In this document: positions 1-7,700 of the stretch, piece by piece
Layout: each line of letters starts with the position of its first letter
Position numbering within the stretch: position 1 is the stretch's first letter
Origin: Stenotrophomonas maltophilia R551-3
GTDB lineage: Bacteria; Pseudomonadota; Gammaproteobacteria; Xanthomonadales; Xanthomonadaceae
Length of the DNA: 64,000 nt
NCBI RefSeq assembly: GCF_000020665.1
Contig: NC_011071.1
Coordinates: forward strand, 2,098,501-2,162,500
Direction of reading: 5' to 3'
Translations under genes and position numbers: made by a program
The notes under the pieces: generated by a model
Told to the model about the DNA's origin: nothing
What the model saw: the letters and a program-made list of their open reading frames with translations, nothing else
Databases searched by the model: none

Positions 1-509
1 GTGCGATGCTGTTCCGGCGGCAGGCCGAGTGCGCCGAAGCCTTCGTGCACGCGGCGCACGATGCCGACCACGCGACGGATGATCTGCCCGGTCAGGTCCT
101 GGTAGCTCTGGGTCAGAGCGATCTCGGTCAGGTTGTGGCGGATGCGCTCGAGCTGCGCGTCCTGGCCAGGCTGCAGGCCTTCGGCGCGCAGCTGTTCGGT
201 CAGGCTGCGGCATTCCTCGGCCAGGTCCAGGGTGCGGTGGGTGGCCTGTTCGGTCATCGCCACCACGTGGTCCAGGCGCGCGCAGGCGTCGTCCAGTTCG
301 CCGGCTTCGTCAGGCACGGTCGGCAGCTCACCCAGCGCCTGTCCCAGCTCGCGGGCCAGCCGCGAAAGGCCGCTCATCATCGGCTGCGTGCGCAGTGCGA
401 CCAGCCCGTCGATGCGCTGCCGCCACGCGGCTTCGTCACCGGACTCGAGTGCGTCCAGGGCTTCCTGCAGGCGCAGGGCGAGGGCGTTCCTGTCGACCGT
501 GGTATCCAT
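1..509 (-). CDS. cheZ: CheZ, chemotaxis protein phosphatase (C-terminus cut by window edge)
   Basis: CheZ removes the phosphate from CheY-P and so ends the motor-switching signal. About 169 N-terminal residues are visible; the rest lies beyond position 1. The segment QDLTGQ, near residues 137-142, matches the CheZ signature and holds the conserved acidic residue and glutamine of the active site. Upstream residues are mostly helical, as expected for the long CheZ hairpin. The ATG overlaps the cheY stop (TGATG), so the two are translationally coupled as the last genes seen of the flhB-flhA-flhF-flhG-fliA-cheY-cheZ operon. Confidence 0.93.
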   Translation of the reverse strand, partial: MDTTVDRNALALRLQEALDALESGDEAAWRQRIDGLVALRTQPMMSGLSRLARELGQALGELPTVPDEAGELDDACARLDHVVAMTEQATHRTLDLAEECRSLTEQLRAEGLQPGQDAQLERIRHNLTEIALTQSYQDLTGQIIRRVVGIVRRVHEGFGALGLPPEQHR

Positions 510-901
510 CAGGCGCTGGCCGCCAGGCGTTCGAAGATCTTGCCGAGCTTCTCTTCCAGGGTCTGCGCGGTGAACGGCTTGATGATGTAGCCGTTCACGC
601 CGCTCTGGGCGGCTTCGATGATCTGCTCGCGCTTGGCTTCGGCCGTCACCATCAGCACCGGCAGTGTCTTCAGCTTGGCATCGGCGCGGATCGCCTTGAG
701 CAGTTCGATGCCGGTCATCACCGGCATGTTCCAGTCGGTGACCACGAAATCGAACGGCTGGCTCTGCAGCAGCGACAGCGCGGCATGCCCGTCCTCGGCT
801 TCGGCGGTATTGGTGAAGCCCAGATCGCCCAGCAGGTTCTTGACGATCCGACGCATGGTCGAGAAGTCGTCGACGATCAGGATGCGCATGTTCTTGTTCA
901 A
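509..901 (-). CDS. cheY: CheY chemotaxis response regulator
   Basis: Single receiver domain of 130 residues. When phosphorylated by CheA it binds FliM and changes the direction of motor rotation. Visible receiver hallmarks are the acidic pair in [11 protein letters not shown], the phospho-acceptor aspartate in VVTDWNMP, the threonine in MVTAEA and the lysine in YIIKPF. I kept the TTG start at 901 because an AAGGA Shine-Dalgarno lies 8 nt before it; an internal ATG at 889 (MRILIVDD) would give the length seen in Pseudomonas CheY and cannot be excluded. It follows fliA and couples to cheZ. Confidence 0.95.
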   Translation of the reverse strand: MNKNMRILIVDDFSTMRRIVKNLLGDLGFTNTAEAEDGHAALSLLQSQPFDFVVTDWNMPVMTGIELLKAIRADAKLKTLPVLMVTAEAKREQIIEAAQSGVNGYIIKPFTAQTLEEKLGKIFERLAASA

Positions 902-958
902 AGCAGAGTTCCTTTGTTGTTCAGTCCGGGCGGCCGGGGGCAGCCGCCTCGGGCATGT

Positions 959-1702
959 TCATTCTTCCAGGCCGGCGTCCGCCGCCTCGAAATTCTTCAG
1001 TCGACCACGCAGGCGCAGCACTGCCTGGCCGTGGATCTGGCAGACCCGCGATTCACTCACGCCAAGCACCGCGCCGATCTCCTTCAGGTTCAGCTCCTGC
1101 TCGTAGTAGAGCGACAGCACCAGCTGCTCGCGCTCGGGCAGGTGGCCGATCGCCTTGCCCAGCTCGCGGCCGAACTCGCCGCGCTCCAGCACCTGCTGCG
1201 GGGTCGGGCCACCCTGGGTGACCGTGTCCAGCTCGCCCTGGTCTTCGATGCGCGACTCCAGGCTCAGCACCTGGCCACGTGCGGCGTCTTCCATCAGCCT
1301 CAGGTATTCGGGCAGCGGCATTTCCATCGCCGCGGCCACTTCGGTGGCACTGGCGGCGCGGCCGCTGCTCTGCTCCAGGCGGCGGATGGTGGCGGCGGCA
1401 TCACGAGCGCGGCGGTGCACCGAGCGGGGCACCCAGTCGCCACGGCGGATCTCGTCGATCATCGAGCCGCGGATGCGGATCGACGCGTAGGTCTCGAACG
1501 AGGCGCCCTGGTCCGCGTCGTAGCTGCGCGAGGCTTCGATCAGGCCCATCATTCCGGCCTGGATCAGGTCGTCGACCTCGACGCTGGCTGGCAGGCGCGC
1601 GGCCAGGTGGTGGGCGATGCGCCGCACCAGGTCCGAATGCTGGGCGATGACTTCGTTCGCCGCCGAGCGCTGCACTTCCCTGTACTGGGCTGCGCCTTTC
1701 AT
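959..1702 (-). CDS. fliA: FliA, flagellar sigma-28 factor
   Basis: Sigma factor for late flagellar and chemotaxis genes; held inactive by FlgM (encoded at 48706-49011) until hook completion. The product is 247 residues, the usual size. Region 2 is visible in the stretch around ASFETYASIRIRGSMIDEIR, and the region 4 helix-turn-helix around LNLKEIGAVLGVSESRV. The ATG at 1702 (MKGAAQYREV) was chosen over a longer in-frame extension because it gives an ATGA overlap with the stop of flhG and because the extra residues look like out-of-frame flhG sequence. Its likely target promoters are seen at 35763, 48649 and 59774. Confidence 0.96.
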   Translation of the reverse strand: MKGAAQYREVQRSAANEVIAQHSDLVRRIAHHLAARLPASVEVDDLIQAGMMGLIEASRSYDADQGASFETYASIRIRGSMIDEIRRGDWVPRSVHRRARDAAATIRRLEQSSGRAASATEVAAAMEMPLPEYLRLMEDAARGQVLSLESRIEDQGELDTVTQGGPTPQQVLERGEFGRELGKAIGHLPEREQLVLSLYYEQELNLKEIGAVLGVSESRVCQIHGQAVLRLRGRLKNFEAADAGLEE

Positions 1703-2586
1703 GCCGTCACCCCACGCTGCTTGAGGATGCGTTCGAGGAAGAACTCGACGCCGCCACGCGGTTCGGTCGGCGCCTGCCAGCGCGCGGTACGGCGCGCGAT
1801 CTCGGTGATCGCCAGCGCGGCCGGGCTGGACGGATAGGCCTTCACCACCGGCTGCTGGCGCTGCACCGACAGGCGCAGCCAATCGTCCTGCGGAACGCAG
1901 CCGAGGTAGTTCAGCGAGACATCGGCGAGGAACTTCTCGCAGACACGGGTCAGCTTTTCGTACAGCACGCGGCCCTCGTTGGGGTCGCGCACCATGTTGG
2001 CCACCACCTGGACGCGGTCCACGCCACGCTCGCGCGACAGCACCTTGATCAGTGCGTAGGCGTCGGTGATCGAGGCCGGCTCGTCACAGACCACCACCAC
2101 GGTGTCCTGTGCGGCCTGGCAGAAGGTCAGTACGCCATCGTTGATGCCGGCGGCGGTGTCCACCACCATGATGTCCAGCTCGCGTTCCAGCTCGGAGAAC
2201 ACGTTGACCAGGCCGACGTGCTCGGCCGGGGCCAGCTCGGCCATGTGGCGGCGGCCTGACGCGGCAGGGACCACCAGCACGCCGTTCGGGCCTTCGACGA
2301 TGACGTCATCCAGCGAGCAGCGGCCGGCGACCAGGTCGGCCAGCGTGAAGGTGGGGTTCAGGCCCAGGATCACGTCGATGTTGGCCAGGCCGAGGTCGGC
2401 GTCCAGCAGCAGCGTGCGCTTGCCCATGCCGGCCAGCGCCACGGCCAGGTTGGCGGACACATTCGTCTTGCCCACGCCGCCCTTGCCGCCAGTGACTGCA
2501 ATGGTGCGCACAGGGCCGAGCGGCTCGCTGCGGGTGGCCGACAGCGGGAAGGTCTTGGTCAGCTTGGCGTACTCACGCGACGGCAT
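1699..2586 (-). CDS. flhG: FlhG (FleN), MinD-like ATPase controlling flagellar number
   Basis: MinD/ParA-type ATPase that limits the number of polar flagella, in Pseudomonas by antagonising FleQ and in others by acting on FlhF. The deviant Walker A motif GGKGGVGKTNVSAN starts near residue 34, followed by LLDADLGLANID and the Walker B-like VVDTAAG. Length 295 fits FleN. The N-terminal extension (MPSREYAKLTKTF...) does not contain a recognisable DQAxxLR motif, which in some FlhG proteins activates the FlhF GTPase. The gene overlaps flhF by 14 nt and fliA by 4 nt. Confidence 0.94.
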   Translation of the reverse strand: MPSREYAKLTKTFPLSATRSEPLGPVRTIAVTGGKGGVGKTNVSANLAVALAGMGKRTLLLDADLGLANIDVILGLNPTFTLADLVAGRCSLDDVIVEGPNGVLVVPAASGRRHMAELAPAEHVGLVNVFSELERELDIMVVDTAAGINDGVLTFCQAAQDTVVVVCDEPASITDAYALIKVLSRERGVDRVQVVANMVRDPNEGRVLYEKLTRVCEKFLADVSLNYLGCVPQDDWLRLSVQRQQPVVKAYPSSPAALAITEIARRTARWQAPTEPRGGVEFFLERILKQRGVTA

Positions 2587-4201
2587 GGTTCAACTCCGGG
2601 TTGCAGGGCATATCGGCCGCGCGGCGCAAATCTTCAAGGCGAAGTACGAGATTGGCTGCACTGGCCCGGTGCAGGTCCTCCGGAACGTCCTGGCCGTCGG
2701 TCACCCAGGTGATCGGCAGGGCGTGGTCCACGGCTACCGACAGGGCGTTGCCGAAGCGGCCGGTCTCGTCCAGCTTGCTCAGCACCAGGCCCTGCAGGTT
2801 GGCCGCGCCGAAGCGGCGGACCACCTCGTCCATGTCGCCGAAGCTGGTGTTGGCCGGCAGCACCAGCAGGGTGCGGACCTGGCGGGCGGCACGCAGCCAC
2901 TGCAGCTGGGCGGCCAGTGCGCGGTCGCGCGGGCCCAGGCCGGCGGTGTCGATCAGCACCAGCTTGTAGTCCTTCAAGCGTTCCAGCAGCTGGTCCAGGT
3001 CGGTGCCGCTGTTGGCCTCGTGCACCGCGATGCCGAGCTGGCGGCCGTAACCGTACAGCTGCTCACGCGCACCGATGCGGGTGGTGTCGGTGGTGACCAG
3101 GGCGACATCGCGCGGTGCGTGCTTCTCGGCGAAGCGCGAGGCCAGCTTGGCGATGGTGGTGGTCTTGCCGGCGCCGGTCGGGCCGACCAGGGCGATCACG
3201 CCGCCTTCCTCCAGCGGGTCGACCGGGGCGATCGGTAGCTTGCGCGAGATCAGCCCCAGCATCAGGCCGCGGCCGCGGTGGGCATCGGTCTCCAGCGGGA
3301 TCTGCATGGCCACGTCGCGGGCCAGGCCGGCGTCGAAGCCGTACTCGTCCATCAGGTCCAGTGCAGTGGCGCGCACCGGGCAGCCACGCAGGCGCTCGTC
3401 GGTGAAGCGGTTCATCTCGCGCTCGATCACCTGGCGCATGCCGGCCACTTCCTGGCGCAGCTGTCGGATCTCGGCATCGTCCTGGGCGACCACGGTCAGC
3501 ACCGGGGCCGGTGCAAGGGTCGGTTCCGGGGCGGCGTCGACGGTTGCGTCCGCCAGCGACGGTTCGTCGGCGAAGGTCTGCGACTGCGCGTCGGCCACAA
3601 CGCTGGTCGGCAGCGGCGGCGGCTGCACGGCCGGGGCCGGGCCTTGCTGGTGCTCGGCATGCGGCGGATCGATCTGGAAGCGGGCACGGTTGGCCGTCGC
3701 GATCGCGGCGGGTGTGGCGGCAGCGTCGGCGACGGCATCCGCGAACGGGCCGAAGGCCTGTTCCGCACGCGCCGGTTCGTTGACGGCAGCGCGGGCCAGG
3801 GTTGCGGCGAAGCCGGTGCTGCCGCGGGTCGGCACGATCTCGTCGGCGCTGTCCAGGGTGCGGCCGGTGGCACCGACGGCAGCGCGGGCCAGCGCGGCAA
3901 CGGCCGAGGTGGTCGCAGCCACCGGCTCTGGTGCCGGGGTGGCACTGCGGCGACGGGTCACAGCAGCGATCACCGCATCGGCAGCGTTGCGCGGCTTCGG
4001 TGCCGGCGGCGGGGCGATGTCACGACGCGAGGCTTCCAGTGCACGCTGCACGGCGCTCTCGTCGTAGTTGGCGGCGGCGACGATCTCGATGCCTTCCTCG
4101 ATCCGGCGGTTGGACAGGATCACGGCGTCAGGACCATGTTCCTTGCGCACCAGGTTCATGGCCGAGCGCATGTCGGCGGCGACGAATCGTTTGATTTTCA
4201 T
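2573..4201 (-). CDS. flhF: FlhF, SRP-type GTPase for polar flagellar placement
   Basis: Signal-recognition-particle-family GTPase that marks the cell pole for flagellar assembly. The start MKIKRFVAADM at 4201 is the conserved FlhF N-terminus; an in-frame upstream extension to 4267 has no family support. Residues 60-240 are a long low-complexity Ala/Pro-rich linker typical of the B domain. The NG GTPase domain follows, with GPTGAGKTTT (residues 340-349), DTAGLGPRD and LSKLDETG. Length is 542 residues. It is separated from flhA by 145 bp in which I see no convincing sigma-54 or sigma-28 site, and it overlaps flhG. Confidence 0.95.
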   Translation of the reverse strand: MKIKRFVAADMRSAMNLVRKEHGPDAVILSNRRIEEGIEIVAAANYDESAVQRALEASRRDIAPPPAPKPRNAADAVIAAVTRRRSATPAPEPVAATTSAVAALARAAVGATGRTLDSADEIVPTRGSTGFAATLARAAVNEPARAEQAFGPFADAVADAAATPAAIATANRARFQIDPPHAEHQQGPAPAVQPPPLPTSVVADAQSQTFADEPSLADATVDAAPEPTLAPAPVLTVVAQDDAEIRQLRQEVAGMRQVIEREMNRFTDERLRGCPVRATALDLMDEYGFDAGLARDVAMQIPLETDAHRGRGLMLGLISRKLPIAPVDPLEEGGVIALVGPTGAGKTTTIAKLASRFAEKHAPRDVALVTTDTTRIGAREQLYGYGRQLGIAVHEANSGTDLDQLLERLKDYKLVLIDTAGLGPRDRALAAQLQWLRAARQVRTLLVLPANTSFGDMDEVVRRFGAANLQGLVLSKLDETGRFGNALSVAVDHALPITWVTDGQDVPEDLHRASAANLVLRLEDLRRAADMPCNPELNHAVA

Positions 4202-4346
4202 GCTGTGGTCACGGGACGAAGACGGCGGGGTGGCGGTCGGAGAACTCGGGTGGTCGGTGGTCTGCACGGTGCGGGTTCCCCTTGGTATCTGTCTGTTGCG
4301 TTGGTTCGAAAGTGGTGTCTGTTTTCTGGCGCATCGGAGGGCGGCG

Positions 4347-6455
4347 TCAGCTGATCGTTCCGACCAGCTTCAGGCGCTTGTCCTCCGGCACCTCGCTGTA
4401 GGCCAGGACCGACAGCGACGGAACGCTGTGGCGGACCAGGCGGGCCAGCGCGGCGCGCACCGGGCCAGGTACCAGCACGACCGCGGGCTCGTTGCGCGCT
4501 TCCTGCTTGCTGACACATTCGGCCAGGCTCTGGTGCAGTCGCTCAGCGAGTCCGGGTTCCAGCGCGGCGCCGTTGCCCTGCGTGGACTCCTGCAAGACAC
4601 GTTCCAATTGTGGGTTGAGCGTGAACACCGGCAGCTCCGCCGACATTCCGGCGATCTCCTGCACGATGAAGCGGCCCAGTGCGGTGCGCACGGCGGCAGT
4701 CAGCACGGCCGGGTCCTGGCTGCTGGGCGCGTGTTCAACCAGCGCTTCGGCGATCTTGCGCAGCTGGCGGATTGGAATGCGCTCGACCAGCAGGTTCTGC
4801 AGCACGCGCACCACCGCCGACAGGGGCAGTGCCTTCGGCGTCAGATCTTCGACGAGCTTGGGCGCGCTCTTGGCCAGGTTGGCCAGCAAGTGCTGCACTT
4901 CTTCGTGGCCGAGCAGTTCCGGCGCGTGTTCGCGGATGAGGTGCGAGAGGTGGGTGGCGACCACGGTGGCCGGATCGACCACGGTGTAGCCCAGCGTCTC
5001 GGCCTGGGCGCGCTGGTGCGGCTGGATCCAGGTGGCATCCAGGCCAAAGGCCGGGTCCTTGCCAGCGATGCCTTCCAGCGCGCCGAGCGCGCTGCCCGGG
5101 TCCAGCGCCAGCTCACGGTCCGGATGGATCTCGGCGGTGGCCACCGGCACGCCGTGCACCAGCACGCGGTAGCCATTGGCCGGCAGTTCCAGGTTGTCAC
5201 GGATGTGCACCGACGGGATCAGGAAGCCGACGTCCTGGGTCAGCTTGCGGCGCACGCCCTTGATCCGCGCCATCAGTTCGCCGCCCTGGTTGCTGTCCAC
5301 CAGCGGGATCAAGCGATAGCCGACCTCCAGGCCCAGCGGATCGACCGGGCGCAGCTCGTCCCAGCTCAGTTCGGCGGTGGCCGCGGGTGCGGCCGGACGG
5401 CCCAGCGCAGTGAGTGCGGCGGCGTCACTGCTGCCGGCGGTGGCATCGGCAGCCGGCAGCTTGCTCTTCCGGTACAGCTTCCAGGCGATGAAGCCCAGAA
5501 TCGCGGCCAGCGTCAGGAAAGCGACGTTGGGCATGCCCGGCACCAGGCCGACCACGCCGAGGATGCCGGCGGTGATCGCCAGCGCACGGTACTGGCCGAA
5601 CACCTGGCCGCTCATCGCCTGGGCCATGTCCTGCGAGCGCGAGGCGCGGGTGACCAGCATCGCCACCGCACTGGAGACCAGCAGCGCCGGCAGCTGCGCC
5701 ACCAGGCCGTCACCGATGGACAGCAGTGTGTAGGTCGCAGCGGCATCGCCGAACGGCATGCCATGCTGCAGCACACCGACGGCCAGGCCTCCCAGCATGT
5801 TGATGAACAGGATCAGGATGCCGGCGATGGCATCACCACGGATGAACTTGCTGGCACCGTCCATCGCGCCGTAGAAGTCGGCTTCCTCGCGCACTTCCTC
5901 GCGGCGCAGCTTGGCTTCTTCACGCGTCAGCAAACCGGCGTTGAGGTCGGCGTCGATCGCCATCTGCTTGCCGGGCATGGCGTCCAGAATGAAGCGCGCG
6001 GTCACTTCCGAGACGCGGCCGGCACCCTTGGTGATGACCACGAAGTTGATGATGGTCAGGATCGCGAACACCACGATGCCGACCGCGTAGTTGCCACCGA
6101 TCACGAACTCACCGAAGGCGGCGATGACCTTGCCGGCCGCGTCATGGCCGTTCTGGCCGTTGAGCAGGATCACGCGGGTGGAGGCCACGTTCAGCGCCAG
6201 CCGCAGCATGGTGGTGACCAGCAGCACGATCGGGAAGATGGTGAAGTCCAGCGGGCGCTTCACGTAGACCACCGCCAGCAGCACCATCAGCGAGATGGCG
6301 ATGTTGAAGGTGAACAGCGCATCGAGCACCGGCGCGGCCAGCGGCACCACGACCATGGCCAGCAGTGCCAGCACGATCAGCGGCGCGCCAAGGCCCTGGC
6401 GGATCATTTCCAGGGCGCGGCGGGTGTTGAAGCCGGGGGAGGGCTGGGCGCTCAC
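4347..6455 (-). CDS. flhA: FlhA, flagellar type III export gate protein
   Basis: Large inner-membrane export gate protein; its transmembrane half conducts protons and its cytoplasmic half docks chaperone-substrate complexes. The 702-residue product has about eight hydrophobic segments in the first 330 residues and the conserved cytoplasmic FHIPEP-type loop region (for example AIDADLNAGLLTREEA). The start is GTG at 6455, giving a GTGA overlap with the flhB stop. FlhA works with FlhB, FliP, FliQ and FliR, all present in this window. Confidence 0.96.
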   Translation of the reverse strand: MSAQPSPGFNTRRALEMIRQGLGAPLIVLALLAMVVVPLAAPVLDALFTFNIAISLMVLLAVVYVKRPLDFTIFPIVLLVTTMLRLALNVASTRVILLNGQNGHDAAGKVIAAFGEFVIGGNYAVGIVVFAILTIINFVVITKGAGRVSEVTARFILDAMPGKQMAIDADLNAGLLTREEAKLRREEVREEADFYGAMDGASKFIRGDAIAGILILFINMLGGLAVGVLQHGMPFGDAAATYTLLSIGDGLVAQLPALLVSSAVAMLVTRASRSQDMAQAMSGQVFGQYRALAITAGILGVVGLVPGMPNVAFLTLAAILGFIAWKLYRKSKLPAADATAGSSDAAALTALGRPAAPAATAELSWDELRPVDPLGLEVGYRLIPLVDSNQGGELMARIKGVRRKLTQDVGFLIPSVHIRDNLELPANGYRVLVHGVPVATAEIHPDRELALDPGSALGALEGIAGKDPAFGLDATWIQPHQRAQAETLGYTVVDPATVVATHLSHLIREHAPELLGHEEVQHLLANLAKSAPKLVEDLTPKALPLSAVVRVLQNLLVERIPIRQLRKIAEALVEHAPSSQDPAVLTAAVRTALGRFIVQEIAGMSAELPVFTLNPQLERVLQESTQGNGAALEPGLAERLHQSLAECVSKQEARNEPAVVLVPGPVRAALARLVRHSVPSLSVLAYSEVPEDKRLKLVGTIS

Positions 6456-7582
6456 GGGCGGCCTCCCTTGCCGAATTCATCCACCTGGATGTGCGGGCTG
6501 TCCGGCATCGGGCCAGTGCGCCAGGCGCGCAGCTGGTAGACGTAGGACAGGACCTGGGCCACGGCCGAATACAGTCTCACGGGGATTTCCTTTCCGAGTT
6601 GGCCTTCCCGATACAAGGCGCGTGCCAAAGGCGGCGCCGAGACGATGGCGACCTTGTTGCCATCGGCCACTTCACGGATGCGCAGGGCGGTCTCGTCCAC
6701 GCCCAGGGCGACCACTTTGGGAGCGTTCATGGCACCGCCCTCGTACTTCAGGGCCACCGCATAGTGGGTCGGATTGACCACCACCACATCGGCAGTGGGG
6801 ACCGCCTCCATCATCCGGCGGTTGGCCATCTGCTGCTGCAACTGGCGGATGCGGCCCTTTACCTCCGGGCTGCCCTCGCTTTCCTTCATTTCCCGGCGCA
6901 GCTCTTCACGCGTCATCTTCAGCTTGCGCATCCAGTTCCAGCGCTGGTACGGGGCGTCGATGGCCGCCAGCACCAGCATCGCGCCGGCGGTGGCCAGCAG
7001 CAGGCGCAGGGTGAAGCTGAGGCCGTCGGTGATGGCGGTCTCCAGCGGGTGGTGGATCAGGCCGCGCAGGGTGTCGAAGCCGGTCCATACCACCAGCCCG
7101 GCGGCAACGCCGACAAAAGCCACGCGCAACAACGACTTGGTGAATTCGGCGATGGCTTCCGGGCCGTACAGGCGCTTGAGCCCGCTCATCGGGTTCATGC
7201 GGTTGATGTCCGGCAGCATCGCCTTCTGCGACCAGCGCAGGCCACCCATCAGCAGTGGCGCGACGAAGCTGGCCAGCAGGCAGACCAGCACCAGCGGCGC
7301 GATCACCAGCATGAACTGCAGCAGCAGGTCGCCGAAGTGGCCGAACAGTTCCTTCGGGTTCTGCCGCAGGCTCTGTTCGGGGCTGAGCGCGTGCTTCATC
7401 CAGGCGCTGGCGCCGCGGCCGATCGAACCGCTCATGGCCATCACCGCCAGTACGCCAGCGCCGAACACGGCGGCCGTGCCGAGCTCGCGCGAGCGCGGCA
7501 GGTTGCCCTGTTCACGGGCATCGCGCAGGCGTTTTTCGGTAGGTTGTTCGGTCTTTTCGCCGGCGGATTCGTCTTCGGACAT
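6452..7582 (-). CDS. flhB: FlhB, export gate and substrate-specificity switch
   Basis: Inner-membrane export protein whose autocleavage at NPTH, together with FliK, switches export from rod/hook to filament substrates. NPTHYAVALKY is intact. Four transmembrane segments precede the cytoplasmic domain. The charged N-terminus SEDESAGEKTEQPTEKRL is typical of FlhB. I prefer the ATG at 7582 (376 residues); a GTG three codons earlier at 7591 is possible and neither has a clear Shine-Dalgarno. First gene of the flhBAFG-fliA-cheYZ run; a weak sigma-54-like site lies at 7616-7631. Confidence 0.95.
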   Translation of the reverse strand: MSEDESAGEKTEQPTEKRLRDAREQGNLPRSRELGTAAVFGAGVLAVMAMSGSIGRGASAWMKHALSPEQSLRQNPKELFGHFGDLLLQFMLVIAPLVLVCLLASFVAPLLMGGLRWSQKAMLPDINRMNPMSGLKRLYGPEAIAEFTKSLLRVAFVGVAAGLVVWTGFDTLRGLIHHPLETAITDGLSFTLRLLLATAGAMLVLAAIDAPYQRWNWMRKLKMTREELRREMKESEGSPEVKGRIRQLQQQMANRRMMEAVPTADVVVVNPTHYAVALKYEGGAMNAPKVVALGVDETALRIREVADGNKVAIVSAPPLARALYREGQLGKEIPVRLYSAVAQVLSYVYQLRAWRTGPMPDSPHIQVDEFGKGGRP

Positions 7583-7615
7583 CACGGGCACTGCGGCAGG
7601 AGGTGCCGGGGCGCG

Positions 7616-7631
7616 TGCAAGAAGTGTTCCG
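7616..7631 (-). promoter_or_regulatory. Weak sigma-54-like promoter upstream of flhB
   Basis: On the minus strand CGGAAC-N5-TTGCA keeps GG-N10-GC spacing but departs from TGGCAC at two positions. It lies about 35 bp before flhB, so position is suitable, but the match is the poorest of the sigma-54 candidates here. Confidence 0.35.
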
Positions 7632-7643
7632 TGATGGGTTCAT

Positions 7644-7668
7644 GTGCCAACCAAGGTTGGCATCTACC
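7644..7668. repeat. SMAG-like GTAG palindrome, flhB / MHYT-gene spacer
   Basis: Stem GCCAACC / GGTTGGC ending in the CTACC tail (GGTAG on the other strand). It sits downstream of the MHYT-GGDEF-EAL gene stop region and upstream of flhB. Confidence 0.7.
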
Positions 7669-7700
7669 AGAGCAAGTGCAGGTGGGAGCGCAGCCTGGAT

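Noticed and set aside
395..1837. 480-residue plus-strand open frame across cheZ, cheY and fliA
   Set aside because: Antisense of three recognisable flagellar genes, with no motif of its own.
4202..4346. Sigma-54 or sigma-28 promoter for flhF
   Set aside because: I searched the 145-bp flhA-flhF gap for GG-N10-GC and TAAA-N15-GCCG patterns on the minus strand and saw no acceptable match.
4068..6539. 823-residue plus-strand open frame opposite flhA
   Set aside because: It mirrors flhA and part of flhF/flhB on the other strand, has His/Gln/Arg-rich composition typical of high-GC antisense frames, and matches no family.
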